18,062 nucleotides of DNA from positions 1-18,062 of the forward strand of contig JAEZZU010000183.1 of the NCBI GenBank assembly GCA_023418355.1, read 5' to 3'. The position numbers and the translations under genes were made by a program. Origin of the DNA: Pseudomonadota bacterium (GTDB taxonomy: Bacteria > Pseudomonadota > Gammaproteobacteria > Burkholderiales > Burkholderiaceae_C). Positions 7,378 through 13,822 of the stretch are shown here, piece after piece. Every line of letters starts with the position of its first letter. Positions within the stretch are counted from its first letter, which is position 1. A model generated the notes under the pieces. The model did no database searches. It saw nothing but the letters and a program-made list of their open reading frames with translations, and was not told the DNA's origin.

Positions 7378-7404
7378 TCAGCTATGCCGCTGCAGCATAG
7401 CTGA
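7378..7404. promoter_or_regulatory. Probable PmdR (LysR-type) binding site upstream of the pmd operon
   Basis: A perfect inverted repeat with 10-bp arms and a 7-bp spacer: TCAGCTATGC-N7-GCATAGCTGA. The core ATGC-N7-GCAT contains the LysR-family T-N11-A box. The centre is 133 bp upstream of the first pmd start codon. The core ATGC-N7-GCATAGCT recurs beside pmdR at 10431-10451, which links the site to that regulator. It begins 10 bp past the pobA stop codon. Confidence 0.72.
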
Positions 7405-7413
7405 ATCCATGCC

Positions 7414-8589
7414 TTACAGCAGTGGCAGACCCACGTAGTTTTCGGCCAGCGAGGTCGAACCCGCCGTGGAACGCACGATGTAGCCCAGTTCCGCTTCCTG
7501 CACCTTGACATCAAAGTCATTCATGTCGGGGAACTTGTGCATCAGCGAAGTCATCCACCACGAGAAGCGCTCGGCATTCCAGATGCGGCGCAGGCAGCGC
7601 TCGGAATAAGCATCAATGCCTTCGCTGCTGCCACTCTGGTAGTACTGCTTCAGACCGGTATACAGATAGCCCACGTCGGATGCCGCCAGGTTCAGCCCCT
7701 TGGCACCGGTAGGAGGCACGATGTGTGCCGCGTCGCCCGCCAGGAACATGCGGCCAAAGCGCATGGGCTCGGTCACAAAGCTGCGCAGCGGCGCAATGCT
7801 CTTTTCCAGCGAAGGGCCGGTCACCAGACGCTCACGGGCTTCGGGGTCCAGACGCAGCTTCAGCTCTTCCCAGAAACGCTCGTCGCTCCAGTCTTCGACC
7901 TTCTCGGTCAGCGGCACCTGCAGGTAGTAGCGGCTGCGGGTCTTGCTGCGCTGGCTGCACAGGGCAAAGCCACGCTCGGTGTGGGCATAGATCAGCTCTT
8001 CGCTCACAGGTGGGGTGTCGGACAGCAGGCCCAGCCAGCCGAAGGGGTAGACCTTTTCAAAGGTCTTGATCTTGTCCTTGGGTGCGCTGGCGCGGCAGAT
8101 GCCATGGAAGCCGTCGCAACCGGCAATGAAGTCACACTCGATGGTGTGCTGCACGCCACCTTTTTCATAGGTCACGCGAGGTGCGTCGGTTTCGAAGTCA
8201 TGGGGCTGGACGTTCTGCGCTTCGTACACCGTGGTCAGACCTGCCTTGGCACGCACGTCCATCAGGTCGCGCGTCACTTCGGTCTGGCCATACACCATCA
8301 CGCGCTTGCCGCCCGTCAGCTCATGCAGGTTGATGCGGTGGCGCTTGCCACCAAACAGCAGCTCAATGCCGTCATGGGGCAGACCTTCGGCATGCATGCG
8401 CTCGGCAGCACCGGCTTCTTCCAGCAGGTCTACGCTGACCTGCTCCAGCACGCCTGCACGGATACGCCCCAGCACGTAGTCACCGCTGCGCTGCTCCAGG
8501 ATGATGTTGTCGATGCCAGCCTTGTGCAGCAACTGGCCCAGCAGCAGACCGGCAGGGCCTGCACCCACGATGACGACAGAGGTACGCAT
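7414..8589 (-). CDS. pobA: 4-hydroxybenzoate 3-monooxygenase (p-hydroxybenzoate hydroxylase)
   Basis: FAD-dependent monooxygenase that converts 4-hydroxybenzoate, O2 and NAD(P)H to protocatechuate, the substrate of the adjacent pmd pathway. From the ATG at 8589 (AAGGAGA six bases upstream) the protein has 391 residues and aligns number for number with the Pseudomonas fluorescens enzyme. It has VGAGPAG (8-14) for FAD, GCDGFHG (157-163), and FLAGDAAHIVPPTGAKGLN (283-300). Substrate residues Tyr201, Ser212, Arg214, Tyr385 and the flavin-mobility residue Arg220 are all present, as are Pro293 and Asn300. The helix that sets coenzyme preference reads EQRSGDYVL, with Gln33 where P. fluorescens has Arg33. 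The frame is open to 8613, but that start would lack a ribosome-binding site. It is divergent from pobR, with operators in between. Confidence 0.97.
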   Translation of the reverse strand: MRTSVVIVGAGPAGLLLGQLLHKAGIDNIILEQRSGDYVLGRIRAGVLEQVSVDLLEEAGAAERMHAEGLPHDGIELLFGGKRHRINLHELTGGKRVMVYGQTEVTRDLMDVRAKAGLTTVYEAQNVQPHDFETDAPRVTYEKGGVQHTIECDFIAGCDGFHGICRASAPKDKIKTFEKVYPFGWLGLLSDTPPVSEELIYAHTERGFALCSQRSKTRSRYYLQVPLTEKVEDWSDERFWEELKLRLDPEARERLVTGPSLEKSIAPLRSFVTEPMRFGRMFLAGDAAHIVPPTGAKGLNLAASDVGYLYTGLKQYYQSGSSEGIDAYSERCLRRIWNAERFSWWMTSLMHKFPDMNDFDVKVQEAELGYIVRSTAGSTSLAENYVGLPLL

Positions 8590-8636
8590 CTCAATCTCCT
8601 TGAATGTGTTCATTTACAACAGCATCAAGCCTAGTT

Positions 8637-8650
8637 TTGATACGTATCAA
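8637..8650. promoter_or_regulatory. Perfect 14-bp palindrome in the pobA promoter region
   Basis: TTGATACGTATCAA reads the same on both strands. It sits 48-61 bp upstream of the pobA start codon, about where the core promoter should be, and is unrelated to the PobR-type palindromes further upstream. Position and symmetry suggest a repressor operator, for example of the MarR or GntR type. No such regulator is encoded in the window. Confidence 0.5.
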
Positions 8651-8674
8651 CCCAAATAGGCAATCCTGCAAGCT

Positions 8675-8711
8675 TGCGCGATGATCGCGCATGTTGTGCG
8701 ATGTTCGCACA
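8675..8711. promoter_or_regulatory. Tandem PobR (IclR-type) operators between pobA and pobR
   Basis: Two 17-bp palindromes lie with centres exactly 20 bp apart: TGCGCGATGATCGCGCA (8675-8691, perfect) and TGTGCGATGTTCGCACA (8695-8711, perfect 7-bp arms around TGT). They agree at 14 of 17 positions. IclR-family activators of aromatic pathways (PcaU, PobR, PcaR) bind repeated sites of similar GTTCG/CGCAC character in such divergent regions. The two-turn spacing would put two dimers on the same face of the helix. The sites lie 86-122 bp upstream of pobA and just before the likely pobR start, consistent with pobA activation and pobR autorepression. Confidence 0.72.
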
Positions 8712-8724
8712 GAACCTGAAAAAC

Positions 8725-9498
8725 ATGCCCCCTATCGCCCACGCTGATTTCATCGCTGGTCTGGCCAAAGGCCTGGCCGTGCTGGAGAGTTTTGATACCG
8801 AGCGCCAGCGCCTCAATGCCACTCTGGCTGCACAGCGCGCGGGCCTTACGCGAGCTGCCGCACGCCGCCATCTGCTGACACTGGCGCATCTGGGCTATCT
8901 GGAAACGGATGGCCAGTATTTCTGGCTGGCGCCCAAGGTGCTGCGCCTGTCCGGCAGCTACCTGGCATCCGCCCGGCTGCCGCGCACCATGCAGCCCACG
9001 CTGCAGCGCCTGAGTCAGCTCACCGGCCTGTCGTGCTCGACCGCGGTGCTGGATGGGCATGAGATGGTGATCGTGGCGCGCAGCAGTGCCCCGCAACAGA
9101 CCGTTTCGCGCCTGGCCTACGGCCTGCATCTGGGCAGCCGCCTGCCGGTGCATGCCACCTCTACCGGGCGTGTCATGCTGGCCAATATGGAAGATGCCGA
9201 GCTGCACCAGTGGCTGGCACAGGCCTCACTGCCACGGCTGACTGCCTACACCGTGACATCGGCGCAGCAGCTGATGTCGCTGCTGTACATGGTGCGCCAG
9301 CAGGACTATGCCTATGCCCGTGAAGAGCATGAGATTGGCGTGCATGCGCTGGCCGTGCCCCTGCGTGATCTGCACGGCCGCACCGTGGCAGCCCTCAATG
9401 CCGTAGGCAGCCCCAGCGGCCATACACAGGACTATCTGGAGCGCGAAGTGCTGCCGTTGCTGCAGGATGCCGCCCGCGAGCTACGCACCATGCTGTGA
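8725..9498 (+). CDS. pobR: IclR-family transcriptional regulator of pobA (PobR)
   Basis: Predicted 4-hydroxybenzoate-responsive activator of pobA, of the PobR/PcaU/PcaR branch of the IclR family. From the ATG at 8725 it has 257 residues. The N-terminal winged helix begins DFIAGLAKGLAVLESF and continues LTRAAARRHLLTLAHLGYL. The effector domain includes VIVARSS, RLPVHATSTGRVMLA, the REEHEIGVHALAVPL stretch and AALNAVG, all typical of the family. The frame is open upstream to ATG 8701 and TTG 8674, but those starts would place the tandem operators inside the coding sequence and have no ribosome-binding site; the 8725 start also has only a weak one. The gene converges on pmdR and their 3' ends overlap by 18 bp. 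Confidence 0.88.
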   Translation: MPPIAHADFIAGLAKGLAVLESFDTERQRLNATLAAQRAGLTRAAARRHLLTLAHLGYLETDGQYFWLAPKVLRLSGSYLASARLPRTMQPTLQRLSQLTGLSCSTAVLDGHEMVIVARSSAPQQTVSRLAYGLHLGSRLPVHATSTGRVMLANMEDAELHQWLAQASLPRLTAYTVTSAQQLMSLLYMVRQQDYAYAREEHEIGVHALAVPLRDLHGRTVAALNAVGSPSGHTQDYLEREVLPLLQDAARELRTML

Positions 9499-10407
9499 GA
9501 TGCGCTCCTTGCTTTGCGCCACCGCCTGCAGGCACAGGCGGCGCAGCACTTCGGCCGTGCGCCGCATCAGCGGCGTGGCCTGGCGCTTGGCAGACTGCAC
9601 CAGACACAGCGTGCTCATGATGTGAGGTTCCACAATGGGCACGATGGCCAGCTGCTCATCCATGGCGTCCTGACTCAGTGCACTGGGCGTGAGCGTGGCA
9701 AAGCCATAGCCGCTGCGCACCAGATCCAGAATGGCGGGCACGCTGGACACCTCCCAGACCACATTGAGCTTGACCTGCGACAGCGTGGCCTGCGCTTCCA
9801 TGAGCTTGCGGAAGATCTGCCCGCGCTGCGGCATGATCAGGGGGTATTGCGACAGCTGCGCAAACGGCACCTGCTGCAGATCACGCAGCTGCTGCACCGG
9901 CCCGACCAGACACAGCGGCTCCTGCTCCACCGGCATGACTTCAATATGCGGCTGCGGCTCGGGCGTATAGACCAGCCCCAGATCCATGCGGCCCGTGGTC
10001 AGCCACTCGGCAATATTCACGGAAAAGCCCTCGCTCACGGCCAGCTTGGCCTTGGGCATCTCCCTGTCAAACGTATCAATCAAAGACAGCGTCAAGCGCC
10101 GCGCCAGGCTGGGAGGCAGGCCCACCACAATGCGCCCCACGGGCTCGTCACGGTGGCTGCTCAGATCTTCCTTGGCCAGGGTTACGCGCTGCATGATGGC
10201 GTGGCCATGCTCCAGCAGCCTGCGGCCTGCATCGGTCAGGGTGACGCCACGGCCTGTGCGGATCAGCAGGGTTTCACGCAACTCAGTCTCCAGCGCCCGC
10301 ACCTGCCGGCTCAAGGCAGGCTGCGCAATATCCAAAAGCATGGCTGCCTTGCTGAAACTGCCGGTTTCGGCCACGCATACAAAGGTTTCAATCTGCTGGA
10401 GGTTCAT
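9481..10407 (-). CDS. pmdR: LysR-type transcriptional regulator, probable PmdR
   Basis: The 308-residue protein has standard LTTR length. The N-terminal winged helix spans residues 1-60 (MNLQQIETFVCVAETGSFSK, then QPALSRQVRALE), and the C-terminal effector-binding domain begins near VGRIVVGLPPSLARRL. I infer that it activates the pmd operon. The only LysR-type inverted repeat near its own start (10431-10451) is shared with the repeat in front of the pmd operon, and a LysR regulator (PmdR) is known for the pmd operon of Comamonas sp. E6. Unlike a simple divergent layout, pobA and pobR lie between it and the operon. The inducer is probably protocatechuate or an early intermediate, which cannot be read from sequence. 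No clear ribosome-binding site precedes the ATG. The immediate divergent neighbour is tctC. Confidence 0.82.
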   Translation of the reverse strand: MNLQQIETFVCVAETGSFSKAAMLLDIAQPALSRQVRALETELRETLLIRTGRGVTLTDAGRRLLEHGHAIMQRVTLAKEDLSSHRDEPVGRIVVGLPPSLARRLTLSLIDTFDREMPKAKLAVSEGFSVNIAEWLTTGRMDLGLVYTPEPQPHIEVMPVEQEPLCLVGPVQQLRDLQQVPFAQLSQYPLIMPQRGQIFRKLMEAQATLSQVKLNVVWEVSSVPAILDLVRSGYGFATLTPSALSQDAMDEQLAIVPIVEPHIMSTLCLVQSAKRQATPLMRRTAEVLRRLCLQAVAQSKERISQHGA

Positions 10408-10430
10408 GGGTTAAGGGTTGTCACCTATCT

Positions 10431-10451
10431 GATATGCAAATACGGCATAGC
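10431..10451. promoter_or_regulatory. Second PmdR box, between pmdR and tctC
   Basis: GATATGC-N7-GCATAGC is an inverted repeat with one mismatch. It has the same 7-bp spacer and ATGC-N7-GCAT core as the perfect repeat upstream of the pmd operon, including the T-N11-A LysR signature. It lies 24 bp upstream of the pmdR start codon, where it could repress pmdR. Its centre is 124 bp upstream of the tctC start, close to the 133 bp seen at the pmd operon. Confidence 0.65.
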
Positions 10452-10488
10452 TGCTAGCCATCCGGGCCCTTAGACAGCCGCAAGCGCG

Positions 10489-10520
10489 TTGACACAATCT
10501 ATGCTTGGAACCAGTCTAAT
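10489..10520 (+). promoter_or_regulatory. Candidate tctC promoter with long spacer
   Basis: A consensus -35 TTGACA (10489-10494) is followed by TCTAAT (10515-10520), a 5/6 match to the -10 box, with a 20-bp spacer. The long spacer suggests dependence on an activator. The implied start near 10527 leaves a leader of about 38 bases before the ATG, and puts the LysR box centre at about -86. Confidence 0.45.
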
Positions 10521-10564
10521 TGAGACTCGACACTGCACAGCACAACACTACAAGGAGACCAGCT

Positions 10565-11566
10565 ATGCAACCATCGAACAAGATGAATCGCCGCCATGCC
10601 AGCTTTGCACTGGGCGCACTCGCTCTGGCCAGCATGACAGGTCTGCGCGCGCAGACCGTGGCCAGCAACTGGCCTGCCAAGCCAGTGCGCATCATCAACC
10701 CCTTCCCTGTGGGCGGCGGTCCTGATGGCACTTCACGCATCCTGTCGGACAAACTGGGCCGCCTGTGGAAGCAATCGGTGGTCGTGGAAAACCGTCCCGG
10801 GGGGAACGGCTTCATCGCCATCAACGAATTCAAGCGCGGCGCGACCGATGGCACCGACATCATCCAGCTGGACAATGTGCACATCGCGGCCTACCCCGCG
10901 CTGTTCAAGAAGCTGCCCTACGACGTGGAGAAGGACTTCAAGGTCGTGCTGCCGCTGTTCCGCACCTACTTCTTTGTCTGCGTGCCCAACAACAGTCCCT
11001 ACAAGACCATGGCGGACCTGATTGCCGATGCCAAGGCACGCCCCGGAGAGCTGAACTACGGCTCCTGGTCTGTGGGCAACCCCGTGCACCTGGGCTCGGC
11101 ACTGCTGGAGTCGCTGACCGACACCAAGATGGAGCACGTAATCTTCAAGGAAACCAGCCAGCTCTACCAGAGCGTGGCCAATGGCGATCTGGCCTTTGCC
11201 CTGGGCTCCTCCGGCACGGCAGGCCCGCTGGCACGTTCGGGCAAGCTGCGCTTTCTGGCTGTGATGGCACCCGAGCGCCTCAAGGGCTTTGAAGATGTGC
11301 CCACGATTGCGGAGTCCGGCGGCCCTGCGGATGCCATCGTGACCGGCTGGAATGCACTGGCCGTCTCGCCCAAGACACCGGATGACGTGGTCGCCAAGAT
11401 TCGCCAGGACGTGACCCAAGTACTGCGCGAGCCGGATGTCGATCCCAAGTACCAGACCTTTGGCTATGTGGGCTACTTCCCGACAGAAGCCGAGTTCCAG
11501 CAGTTCATGCAGGAAGAGACCCAGCGCTTTGGCGATGTGATTCGCCGCGCCAATATCTCGCTGTAA
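10565..11566 (+). CDS. TctC/Bug-family periplasmic solute-binding protein
   Basis: Extracytoplasmic solute receptor of the tripartite tricarboxylate transporter (TTT) family, 333 residues from the ATG at 10565. This start is supported by AAGGAGA 8 bases upstream; upstream in-frame starts lack one. The N-terminus has a twin-arginine-like NRRHASF followed by a hydrophobic stretch and a likely cleavage after LRA. The mature protein begins near WPAKPVRIINPFPVGGGPDGTSR, the Bug signature that contacts a carboxylate of the ligand, followed by VVENRPGGNG. No membrane components (TctA, TctB) are in the window, as is usual for the many orphan Bug proteins of Comamonadaceae. The position divergent from pmdR, with a shared LysR box, suggests a ligand tied to protocatechuate catabolism; the ligand itself is unknown. 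Confidence 0.9.
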   Translation: MQPSNKMNRRHASFALGALALASMTGLRAQTVASNWPAKPVRIINPFPVGGGPDGTSRILSDKLGRLWKQSVVVENRPGGNGFIAINEFKRGATDGTDIIQLDNVHIAAYPALFKKLPYDVEKDFKVVLPLFRTYFFVCVPNNSPYKTMADLIADAKARPGELNYGSWSVGNPVHLGSALLESLTDTKMEHVIFKETSQLYQSVANGDLAFALGSSGTAGPLARSGKLRFLAVMAPERLKGFEDVPTIAESGGPADAIVTGWNALAVSPKTPDDVVAKIRQDVTQVLREPDVDPKYQTFGYVGYFPTEAEFQQFMQEETQRFGDVIRRANISL

Positions 11567-11582
11567 AGCACTGCCTCTTGGT

Positions 11583-11616
11583 AAAAAAGCTGCCGGTGGT
11601 GGACGGCAGCTTTTTT
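11583..11616. terminator. Bidirectional intrinsic terminator between tctC and the M48 protease gene
   Basis: A perfect stem GCTGCCG/CGGCAGC around an 8-base loop is flanked by six A on the left and seven T on the right, giving a U-tract on either strand. It starts 17 bp after the tctC stop and touches the stop codon of the convergent protease gene. Confidence 0.9.
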
Positions 11617-12629
11617 TACGCCTGAGCCTTGCGCTTCAGCGGCAAGGCACGCATGGGCCTGCCGTAAATACGCACAATGCGCTCCTGCAAGGGGGGATGG
11701 GCGTCCAGCCAGTGTTCCAGCCTGCTGCTCTCTGGTGTTTCAGCCAGCAGCATGTGCTGCACCAGCGGATGGTCCAGCCCCGTGTGGCTGCGCCGGTCGG
11801 CACGCCAGCCGCCGGCATGGCGTTCAGCCTCCATCCGTTGCGTGAGCACCTTGCGCAGTACACCACCCAGCGCATCGCGGCTGCGCGTCCACTGGACCGC
11901 ACGTGCATCGGCCAGGTATTCGCGCTGGCGAGATACGGCTGCCTTCAGCAAGCGCCCACTCAAAAATCCGACAAAGCCAGCAGCCATCACCGCATTGCCA
12001 AACCACCAGGCCAGTGCGCCACGCTCACGCAGGTTTTCACCAAAGTGGTAGACCAGCTCCAAGCCGCTGACCATGCCTGCCAGGCGCATGTTCAGCACCG
12101 TGTCGCCCTCCTTGAGGTGGGAAAGTTCATGCGCCACCAGACCCTGCATTTCGTCCCGGGTCAAATAGTCCAGCGCGCCCTGGGTCACGGCAATGACGGC
12201 ATCGTCCTGTGTCCAGCCAGCGGCAAATGCATTGATGGCATCGGCACGCGCCAGCAGCACCACCTGCGGAGTGCGCATCTGTGCGGCAATACACATTTCC
12301 TGGACGATGTTGCACAGCTGCTGCTCAGCCAGCGCACTGCCAGCTCGCGCTTCTCGCGCACCAATGCGCTCGGCAAGCTTGCGCCCCCCTTCGCTGAGTT
12401 GCTCATAGGTGAGCCACCAGCCACCCAGAATCAGCAGCAGGGTCACGCCTACATTGGTCGCTACAAAGCCTCGTGGATATTCCAGTCCCAGTGGTGAAAA
12501 CAGCAGCCACCACGCCAGCGTCAGCCCGCCATGCACGGCCAGCAGGCTGGCCAGCACGCACAGTGCAAACAGCAGCACCAGCCAGCGTGTGGTGCGCCGT
12601 GCATCGCTTTGCCAGTCCCAGAATGACAT
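11616..12629 (-). CDS. Membrane-bound M48 family metalloprotease (HtpX-like)
   Basis: Zinc endopeptidase of 337 residues. The active site is HELSH at 167-171 (His167, His171 as zinc ligands, Glu168 catalytic). The third ligand is Glu237 in the downstream REYLADARAV motif, which has the M48 ExxxD form. Hydrophobic segments at about 15-32, 34-46, 58-74 and 209-226 would anchor it in the inner membrane with the catalytic domain in the cytoplasm, as for HtpX. It follows lemA with a 14-bp gap, so the two are probably one operon; LemA plus an M48 protease is a recurrent pair. It is longer than E. coli HtpX and lacks its N-terminal sequence, so I withhold the symbol. A role in membrane-protein quality control is likely by family. 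Confidence 0.88.
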   Translation of the reverse strand: MSFWDWQSDARRTTRWLVLLFALCVLASLLAVHGGLTLAWWLLFSPLGLEYPRGFVATNVGVTLLLILGGWWLTYEQLSEGGRKLAERIGAREARAGSALAEQQLCNIVQEMCIAAQMRTPQVVLLARADAINAFAAGWTQDDAVIAVTQGALDYLTRDEMQGLVAHELSHLKEGDTVLNMRLAGMVSGLELVYHFGENLRERGALAWWFGNAVMAAGFVGFLSGRLLKAAVSRQREYLADARAVQWTRSRDALGGVLRKVLTQRMEAERHAGGWRADRRSHTGLDHPLVQHMLLAETPESSRLEHWLDAHPPLQERIVRIYGRPMRALPLKRKAQA

Positions 12630-12643
12630 AGGCCAGCTGCTGC

Positions 12644-13240
12644 TTAAAAGCGCACGCGGGGTGCCTGACGTTCTTCCTCGCTCACGGTGGACTGCAACAT
12701 GTCCATGTGCGCAAAGCCCAGCAGGCGTGCCCAGATCAGATCCGGGAACTGGCTGGCCTTGTCGTTGAATGCCATGACCTCATCGTTATAGGCCTGACGG
12801 GCAAAGCCGATGCGGTTTTCAGTGCTGGCCATTTCTTCGCTCAGGCGCTGCATCTGTGCATCGGCCTTGAGTTCGGGATAGGCCTCTGCCACCACCATCA
12901 GACGCCCCAGACTGCTTCCCAGAGCCTGCTCGGCGACGGCCAGTGCACCCAGTGCCTGGGATTGCCCAGTGTGGCCTCGCACTGCTTCGCTGGCCTGCAC
13001 GGCCTGACTGCGCGCCCTGGCCACAGCTTCCAGCGTGCTGGCTTCGTGCTGCATGTAGCCACGCGCCACTTCCACAAGGTTGGGGATCAGGTCATGGCGG
13101 CGCGTGAGCTGCACATCGATCTGTGACCACGCGTTTTCCACGCGGTTGCGCAGCAGACGCAGGCGGTTGTAGACCGCCGCCCCCCACAGTGCCAGTACGA
13201 CCAAGAATGCCAGCACCACAAACGATGTAGCTCCCATCAT
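12644..13240 (-). CDS. lemA: LemA family membrane-anchored protein
   Basis: 198 residues from the ATG at 13240, chosen for the strong AGGGGAGGG just upstream; the frame is open to an ATG at 13267. An N-terminal transmembrane segment (about residues 4-21, FVVLAFLVVLALWGAAV) is followed by the LemA core: NRLRLLRNRVENAWSQIDVQLTRRHDLIPNLVEVARGY, then a helical bundle with AEAYPELKAD and TENRIGFARQAYNDEV. The soluble helical domain is predicted to face the periplasm. The biochemical function of LemA proteins is not established. The tight link to the M48 protease gene suggests a partner or substrate relation in envelope stress. Confidence 0.93.
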   Translation of the reverse strand: MMGATSFVVLAFLVVLALWGAAVYNRLRLLRNRVENAWSQIDVQLTRRHDLIPNLVEVARGYMQHEASTLEAVARARSQAVQASEAVRGHTGQSQALGALAVAEQALGSSLGRLMVVAEAYPELKADAQMQRLSEEMASTENRIGFARQAYNDEVMAFNDKASQFPDLIWARLLGFAHMDMLQSTVSEEERQAPRVRF

Positions 13241-13325
13241 CAAGCCCTCCCCTTCGTTATTCGACATGTGCAGGGCATCTTATCGGGCAGGTGGGCAATC
13301 CCCAAACCTGGAGCTCGTGCGTTGC

Positions 13326-13730
13326 TTACACGCCGCGGTTGCGCATCCAGTCAGCGGTCTGCATGAAGCTGTGGTGCAGACGGGTACGCAGTGCCTCAGG
13401 CACATCGGTTTCCAGCATGGCCTGATCCATGCACGCCACCCACTGGTCACGCTCCTGAATGCCGATCGAAAACGGCATCTGGCGCATCCGCAGGCGCGGG
13501 TGACCAAAGCGCTCGACGTAATAGTCCGGACCACCCAGCCAGCCGCACAGAAACCAGAACAGCTTCTGGCGCGCATCCTCCAGGGTGGAGCCATGGGCAG
13601 CACGCAGCTCCTTGTAGCCAGGCTCCAGATCCATCAGGTCATAAAAACGGTCCACCAGACGGCGCACGGGCTCCTCGCCGCCAATCCATTCAAAGGGCGT
13701 ATCAAACGGTGGTTTTTCTTCAATCTGCAT
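13326..13730 (-). CDS. Group II truncated hemoglobin with Gln at the proximal-histidine position
   Basis: 134 residues from the ATG at 13730. It matches the trHbII (GlbO-like) fold: VRRLVDRFYDLM (B helix, Tyr30 at B10), FLCGWLGGPDYYVERFGHPRLRMR (E/F region) and IQERDQWVACM with Trp97 at G8. In the family, the HPRLRxRH(A/L/M)PF motif supplies the proximal heme ligand His F8. Here the codon is CAG and the motif reads RMRQMPF, so Gln84 replaces that histidine. The rest of the motif is intact. Group II globins are usually linked to O2, NO or peroxide chemistry; what this variant binds is uncertain. The frame is open to a TTG at 13739. It is a single gene between lemA and the DksA-like gene, with a terminator upstream. 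Confidence 0.9.
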   Translation of the reverse strand: MQIEEKPPFDTPFEWIGGEEPVRRLVDRFYDLMDLEPGYKELRAAHGSTLEDARQKLFWFLCGWLGGPDYYVERFGHPRLRMRQMPFSIGIQERDQWVACMDQAMLETDVPEALRTRLHHSFMQTADWMRNRGV

Positions 13731-13741
13731 GACACACAAGA

Positions 13742-13776
13742 CTCAAAAACAAGCAGCCTGCCGAAATAGCAGGCTG
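13742..13776 (-). terminator. Intrinsic terminator of the dksA-like gene
   Basis: On the minus strand a perfect 8-bp stem (CAGCCTGC / GCAGGCTG) with a 7-base loop is followed by CTTGTTTTTGAG. It lies about 47 bp past the DksA-like stop codon and just upstream of the globin start, separating the two units. Confidence 0.75.
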
Positions 13777-13822
13777 TCCATCGCAAGTGTGCCAGTTGCG
13801 CCCAGCGGTTGCCAGGCCAAGG

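Noticed and set aside
8668..8677. Palindrome GCAAGCTTGC next to the PobR-type operators
   Set aside because: It is a 10-bp palindrome unrelated in sequence to the two 17-mers; such short palindromes arise easily by chance, so I do not assign a function.
8674..8724. Earlier pobR starts (TTG 8674, ATG 8701)
   Set aside because: They have no ribosome-binding site, and the tandem 17-bp palindromes would fall inside the coding region; the winged-helix domain is complete from 8725.
10520..10564. Upstream extension of tctC
   Set aside because: The ATG at 10565 has a strong AAGGAGA site and directly precedes a normal signal peptide; the extension overlaps the promoter and leader.
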